A stretch of DNA of 64,000 nucleotides, taken from assembly GCA_003116975.1 (NCBI GenBank), contig BGKB01000068.1, positions 1 through 64,000 on the forward strand, read 5' to 3'. Below are positions 62,801-64,000 of the stretch, piece by piece (positions within the stretch are counted from its first letter, which is position 1; every line of letters starts with the position of its first letter). The stretch is from Aurantiochytrium sp. KH105. Lineage: Eukaryota; Sar; Bigyra; Thraustochytrida; Thraustochytriidae. The position numbers and the translations under genes were made by a program. Under the pieces are notes generated by a model that made no database searches, had not been told where the DNA came from, and saw nothing but the letters and a program-made list of their open reading frames with translations.

Positions 62801-64000
62801 CCGTCTGATCTCCTGCCCGTGGAACTAGGGCGCTGCCACTACGAGGCAGGGTCCGATGGAAAGATGATGCACTTGCTGACGGCACCACAAGTGGTCACGT
62901 ACGAGAAGCTGAGCCTGAACTGGACCGTCTTGGGCGTTTTGGACCTCGTCGCAGCGGCGCAGCCGACGTATCACGCGCTCTTGGACACGGGTGCCCTGAT
63001 TACGGGCATGTCGAATCTCGAAGTGGCTGCGTACCTGCTGCGTGCTGGCTTGCCGGATCACGAAGGTGTGGTCTTTCTCGACGAGTCTGACCGCAAAATG
63101 ATCTTGCTGCGTCACGGATGGCGTGTGATGGAGCTCGAGCAATGTGGGCTTGCCAAACATAAACGTTTCTCCTTTTACGATCAGATTCACACAACGGGTA
63201 TGGATATCAAGCAGAGTCTGGGTGCCAAGGCTGTTTTAACGCTTGGAAAGGACATGACGTTTCGCGACTACGCGCAGGGTGCCTTTCGTATGCGCGGTAT
63301 TGGCAAGGGCCAAACGATCCATCTGGTCATCATTCCCGAAGTTTTGCATTTGATGGAAGCGGAACTTGCCAAGGCGAGCAAGGGTGCCATGACGGGGACG
63401 CCCGAGCTCGAGGCAGTCAACGCTGCCATCAACGAAGCTAAAGCGAACGAAACCCGAAGCGAAGCTGGTCTCTTGCGAGCTGTGTGCGCCTGGCTGGTCA
63501 TCAATTCCATGCACTCGGAGCGACTGCAGTTCAATCTCTTGTGCGAGCAAAACGTGCGCAATGTGTGGCGGAAACAGGCCTTCAAGACGCTCATTCAGGA
63601 CTTTGCAGACGGCCAAACACGATTCGAGCTGCAGGGCGGACGATACTCGCGTCACGTCAAGACGCGATTTACGCCAGACGGACACGAGCGTTTGGCGCTT
63701 GCAGAGTCTGTCGAGGTCTTTCGAGAGCGCGTCGACTACAGCGTCGCCAACGTGGTGCCGAAGCCGCGCCCGCTGGCTGACAAGATTGCGAGCCTGATTC
63801 AGACCCACGAACACTTTTTGACCGGTCCCAACGACATTACGCAGGTATCGGAGATTCAGCGCATGGTGGCCAACATTGACGCTCGCACGCCATCGAAGGC
63901 AGAAAAGTGGCACAAGACTGCCGAAGAGGTCGAAGCGGAGATCCAGCAAGAAGTGCTGGAGGAGGAAGAGGTGCTTCAGGGACAGGACGCAGCCTTTGAT
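50855..64000 (+). CDS. Giant DUF3638/DUF3645-type protein, 3' end beyond the window
   Basis: One reading frame runs without a stop from the ATG at 50855 to the window end, at least 4382 residues. The N-terminus (MTTPYVFGDKPIWEHFALPD) leads into a folded region of about 240 residues, then a Ser/Pro/Ala-rich stretch with DDFADF-type acidic motifs, then a Gln/Tyr-rich segment (about 670-757). A long, mostly helical body follows. Residues 3378-3385 (MGAGKTTV) are a Walker-A-like motif and 3549-3552 (DEVD, in LILDEVDLILHPLKSELNWP) a Walker-B-like motif, the hallmark of the DUF3638 region; the sequence after it (YNEYVFPQTCR-like, LLYNQRFGFSGTPSDLLPVE) fits DUF3645. Databases often label such proteins ubiquitinyl hydrolase, but the biochemical role is not settled. 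It is probably cytosolic, as no signal peptide is visible. Confidence 0.85.
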   Translation, partial: MTTPYVFGDKPIWEHFALPDIFADPFINAEVRQREAPSSSFHCMAGSIQLLGAALSRLLSEKMLEGSSRHLRAVALLQTAISECAQIGARLPLSQFKNDTEDVKRSAQFLDFLNAFVMKVNSLRVGEVLFSPGGWRTTEKDGHALLYVLLRRENTFTFAICNTGEGLEYHYARAETSPPKVKRALSYVFNNIPLYRLCDSSFWFMLFKPLAFPAASNGPAFIYEVILPYLNSKPLYANGILDERQRGAEAAAQPAAPLPVPVPVPSASQNPFESAAQSTAAAPAATGPSFSSAEDDFADFFSAAPKSQPPKPSQPAAQSTSHHNDDDPFGTSAFSAPSTGGRNPEDDFADFGTFASSKPSQSAPKPPTLKPPSSQTKASKPSVPSQKQQRQQHQQPVRPLAPPASAASRSTSSSSASSKPVAAAAAAPSSKYENDLDAFFGPSETVSSGASTATLAPTPAPSSSSNSMFAGLDSFNKLPERSQRAPSTSSSASSAAPALRPPRKATPSSTQSPALKPAPRVPRQSSTSSSSSMGSAVLQPMSVASPLMPTPMQALPASQPAPKQEPDDPWAMLGPSTSIASMSSSVSSSSSSTSSAASSTAAPASTASVPSGFDFVKSAGTFPDMPSGTPQTQHAGHSIASLSGPGMPQPTRTSSQQMAPLQQAYAYQGSGAQQYQQPQQPQQQQQGMHFAQYQQQQPYQQQQPYQQQQPYQQQQQQQQYYQQQQPSQQQYYQQQQQQQQQQHNQQYYQQQNQQNQQRRQGPRGDLGPCGDQGPSLAGPQGHEGALGDAMGLSSQLEKEVVFRTVPRGGDVSLMRCLMEAIHCGLRLLGMSSQEAKNLGLLLRWTLTKMIQADLSVTARYALGVEGRQIVETSCKQLAHAAAKQARLGVRKGGVSVSQLFEMKRTINGISSIIEKIQPRPAQLPPELQLASSAIDPGATEFVFFGRFAQQKAIEGLAGSSAKAPIYRPVQLTLVPDRVSSFNDVANALRHCCNICTLLAYQSDLVKNSYCLRVALVQHLFTRVIPLPLPLSHPRRNDQCFWAATNREMRYETQTDLLRLLCSVAEHFGTAALSLHVTRSFDAARILTMACVATVADAIMRKEACDIPSLLAQHYSGTADGPVKPFGVEMRQFAAESAMFLLPDPALTLVRTQVLDYFIEQMGLLDRDHILFSWERSMLCGPAEELFVDQLCLQIGYPRPGVQYGLAQPLAQESAKEGHERQLLAAQYLTGERREILTDFPELGYFRDIVYILKILMAPTSDSLPPIKAWMPCDAKLCWTAVYTKPPKAKKTKPPATKADANQAANDDDNKLHKDLEGLDDPAVNGDASQQSQQVAVVEDAEPLIEKLILQRPPSAKFMVTAFGGTQLKCEWPENEDEKKPWFKSIYRRIKTIFFKQEPRAPPSMANPSFLAGTPVETEDDVLHVRDLPDFGGRITASNAELLIQYLTAPYLRIPLILQFFSNQEHTLALASEELMEMVECAVFEPGEWQPPGDDASARVQKVPCEDKQKVQATPLGLLFNELRYAHQGVVSPIETMISNVLEVDTGRYSTSSSPAALFTVRLAVRVYAYMQCLVQFSSWHEGSGGLAITEALAGSYIRGIEVPKDLAEQLAQVISHWRLLLLGRILPMLASWLRRSTNEGDIRLMCTLHAHMAYLFKETSWNGDDQEALSAQETKSVLKQFNHSSGFDFLSSPTSDTPNSPSDATSTGGSASTSGDGGLGPVPTVDGIQDASTKKQESTFPNASKDYATRADVAHIKTIAGLAAKTLLCSQVFLTASYRIAAEPRILKYGDMVSGGLADEVEETKRSAMSRAAPRLGLDELELMNVFQRHRVGLLSWLLEHEGATNEIMEYTVSVLINEHDAVIGGGRKRLREGDHPGSMVLRSWKSLTTKNCLGRFTIDTERLAGEARDRHLTKQQDGEKQENGGDGHTEETATSLEQYLRAASSQKVDTEINVQLGEFTLKKHRVEPVDEEMCEFADFVSVFGETMADRGLHSAEVKNTSNRSWIRLVGRRHDLQLWLPDGRTPRSPFARVYPAQLHSYERWVIDVLTPLMQAANSGASGGSTSLDLYLDDDGDDGIVGEGERVRLCAVVKEGSGLVFLKEIVVFRHVMPRLLHVYDVVEHGRFYYTSLIYSSDAGRCLQQLSKSGDGVMGALPFLMRPNMPMASLVITRSLTATMGHQIFVPERLLYGLLPQALIEEYMFWHNPTDRILYGYQKAVRTKAGSAKDRTQIRVVLRAGESKGSVTSTVKSSARSGYDFLSRTFRGATGTGGVGPQVDSMAGFESPPMRALVMRVPLLLSDDNDFPGRRKQVTKKSSADKEREDEGVNELQEESKDETAEDSTAIAGAAGHLEGDQNEIDDSDVNPEEEGLMGIGIEDKVDPDGQVMVLVDLLQVCASESGPLKDLCEILLRLDNLTHILAWSRATADGETISKRIDVVELPRLGLTFSTEEHVVNGKTEVRLYCNDHAGLYVSNAVRKSKMAQDLLRGIPHGVILQRAGDRTLHLLLPAAAKPTRKLHRGQGGFHGVELVLDRSDVSWVRGLQDPRSRTSMHYLYPVHSSRSFLFTRTLSSALYLMLLHLISGEFDLAFRLTDFCVADTRLTPEESQLVKQIVRVQKGDTRTDAIACRLKLILVTAGTEMAQLIPWKITEELVAYLNRLPHVSGACRLTREEEMLLLELQSSGADDDEEKDAEDLVMASEATAAATAQAPPRSASAKAKAAKGSDAAEGEAGEGEGTATEDEDMEDGDGDLVEGAGKAPSRRDAFRQDPTHILVNRINYLHKLEAQYQSDPDAPFSVQVLSPEAPTMYHFDAVCDLTSIEASDSAIKKMTALSYTRPKDEDLSGVAAVKRLSKWSRPGRMRLHGGKDSLGFLFLYELMTESAPLKVLPGDSPFNWAAILLRLMPARDTKGRDVLNSILRILAENRFLARAVPKFEDARKFKLSTIFRGQNVLQRLLTEFRDVVSRHKDRLVIPGRIPRSLFEVGIVVPSPSPRELFGTGPTADRMLVAPRVRDHACEQRELRPVSVDGVTLSEEELRAFATAPVHSVIPGYIDEVDTVEGGLRAMDDLSQDGLPFSVDSHPNARAHVAQNMLARLREDVRYYGETESKVQGLQIKGLSPADIDRCVESTGALQGAEVAVHEILNALHTQLRRDNEFTSRGIEAVLRLANQISPDPPPARASEEVELEHRRKIGALFAREHGQEATLWLSLLIGMTLASDGFAEVKRLNPFLSDQDLRSLEDLLAAVMLATNRAGQLARCIASASGILRILGQMREICGSSAAFDSAEVGESIENLKLEVQLTASELASHLACKRQYVTMEERRSADGKTSMRLRYDPRLLVFEFMQDILLRKSQVELVEQFKVALRAGDSRCHQMLMGAGKTTVVAPILALLLGSDSVSPLVMQVVPRALFQFSCSVMRSCFSAVIQKQVYTFTYDRFKPPSKTLYQKLLKAKAARGVVISTPTAIKSFTLKFVETVNAILTLKAAIADNKDTSEMSFFGVLGRRITTTIRGDRQQEMNQLMLQKLIVQAQTCVRILSLFRNGSLILDEVDLILHPLKSELNWPMGQKEPLDFTRTPTGAVTGLRWRIPFHLLDAILFATERRMTVRFENSREARVILNKLREAIDHGCERKHLQRTPHLILVSKQYYNQAIKPLIAQWMLIWLSEHKIVGVSNNELLEYLLKGSVGARQSVTEKINRCLTDDQMKMVNLGHDWIRSFLPHALSKINRVHFGLLTPRDLRRALVLDPNMPESRRLLAVPFVGKDVPSRASEFAHPDVVIGLAILAYRYEGLRFTDFQTVLEGLRARVETETGPYRKREACKLYSRWVRLAGGRVRGELTKEQLESKAGDGDDADEEDDLDLLMMDGWAGAEEELARANAEDEAARARLKDVVRRAAYLGGTRSDEEVFQDIWPLQLVDMRDIEQVRVLYRLLWRLPHVVEHYLNEYVFPQTCRHQGLKLSACGQALGGELLYNQRFGFSGTPSDLLPVELGRCHYEAGSDGKMMHLLTAPQVVTYEKLSLNWTVLGVLDLVAAAQPTYHALLDTGALITGMSNLEVAAYLLRAGLPDHEGVVFLDESDRKMILLRHGWRVMELEQCGLAKHKRFSFYDQIHTTGMDIKQSLGAKAVLTLGKDMTFRDYAQGAFRMRGIGKGQTIHLVIIPEVLHLMEAELAKASKGAMTGTPELEAVNAAINEAKANETRSEAGLLRAVCAWLVINSMHSERLQFNLLCEQNVRNVWRKQAFKTLIQDFADGQTRFELQGGRYSRHVKTRFTPDGHERLALAESVEVFRERVDYSVANVVPKPRPLADKIASLIQTHEHFLTGPNDITQVSEIQRMVANIDARTPSKAEKWHKTAEEVEAEIQQEVLEEEEVLQGQDAAFD
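52877..53125 (+). repeat. CAG/CAA-rich tract encoding a Gln/Tyr-rich segment
   Basis: The tract encodes PYQQQQ and YYQQQQ units with mixed CAG and CAA codons, resembling yeast prion-like domains. It lies in the linker of the giant protein. Confidence 0.92.

Overview
The window looks like GC-rich nuclear DNA of a unicellular eukaryote, most likely a heterokont protist of the labyrinthulomycete (thraustochytrid) type. Points in favour are long, mostly intronless genes, rare short introns with GTAAGT donors (70 and 74 nt), large secreted proteins (G8/beta-helix, FG-GAP plus Cys-rich plus multi-TM, RCC1, PAN), a eukaryotic FNT transporter and a giant DUF3638/DUF3645-type protein. The taxonomic call is an inference from gene content. 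The assembly has one 243-base gap (13112-13354) and one single N (1343).

Region 1 (1-13.7 kb) is the most interesting. It holds the 3' end of an ankyrin-SAM-like gene without a TIR domain, a complete ankyrin-SAM-TIR gene (1479-2891), and a 1503-residue TIR-TIR-NACHT-WD40 protein (7486-11997). All three TIR domains keep a Glu at the position of the SARM1 NADase catalytic residue. The NACHT protein has the plan of a STAND/NLR-type sensor. Its 13 WD40 repeats are each exactly 120 bp, nearly identical, and vary at a few recurrent positions, as in the fungal HET-D/HET-E incompatibility receptors. Two families of degenerate dispersed repeats (A at about 3.3-4.4 and 19.0-19.8 kb; B at about 5.4-6.1 and 12.2-12.9 kb) lie in direct orientation as a nested A-B-[NLR]-B-[receptor]-A arrangement.

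Region 2 (13.7-26.2 kb) has a large surface protein (FG-GAP repeats, Cys-rich modules, about nine membrane segments), a secreted G8/beta-helix/PAN protein with a Pro-Thr linker, and, convergent to it, a formate/nitrite transporter with a SAM-like N-terminal extension.

Region 3 (26.2-33.9 kb) has no convincing gene. It contains many simple-sequence arrays, an almost perfect 172-bp tandem duplication carrying two TATA boxes, and immediately downstream a roughly 1.1-kb higher-order minisatellite ending in a (CA)n tract.

Region 4 (33.9-50.2 kb) has a second G8/beta-helix/PAN gene whose 5' part is nearly identical to the first. It also has a sulfotransferase-like protein with a C-terminal membrane anchor, a multi-pass membrane protein, a secreted RCC1/PAN protein, an unrecognised TPR protein, a coiled-coil protein divergent from a spliced glyoxalase/VOC protein, a small spliced gene and NAD(P)H-hydrate dehydratase (repair of hydrated NAD(P)H).

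Region 5 (50.9-64.0 kb) is one uninterrupted reading frame running off the window. It encodes at least 4382 residues of a DUF3638/DUF3645-type protein with Walker-A-like and DEVD motifs and a Gln/Tyr-rich prion-like segment.

The genes do not form a pathway in any obvious way. The one functional grouping is the TIR cluster, read as a putative NAD-linked self-defence or incompatibility module.
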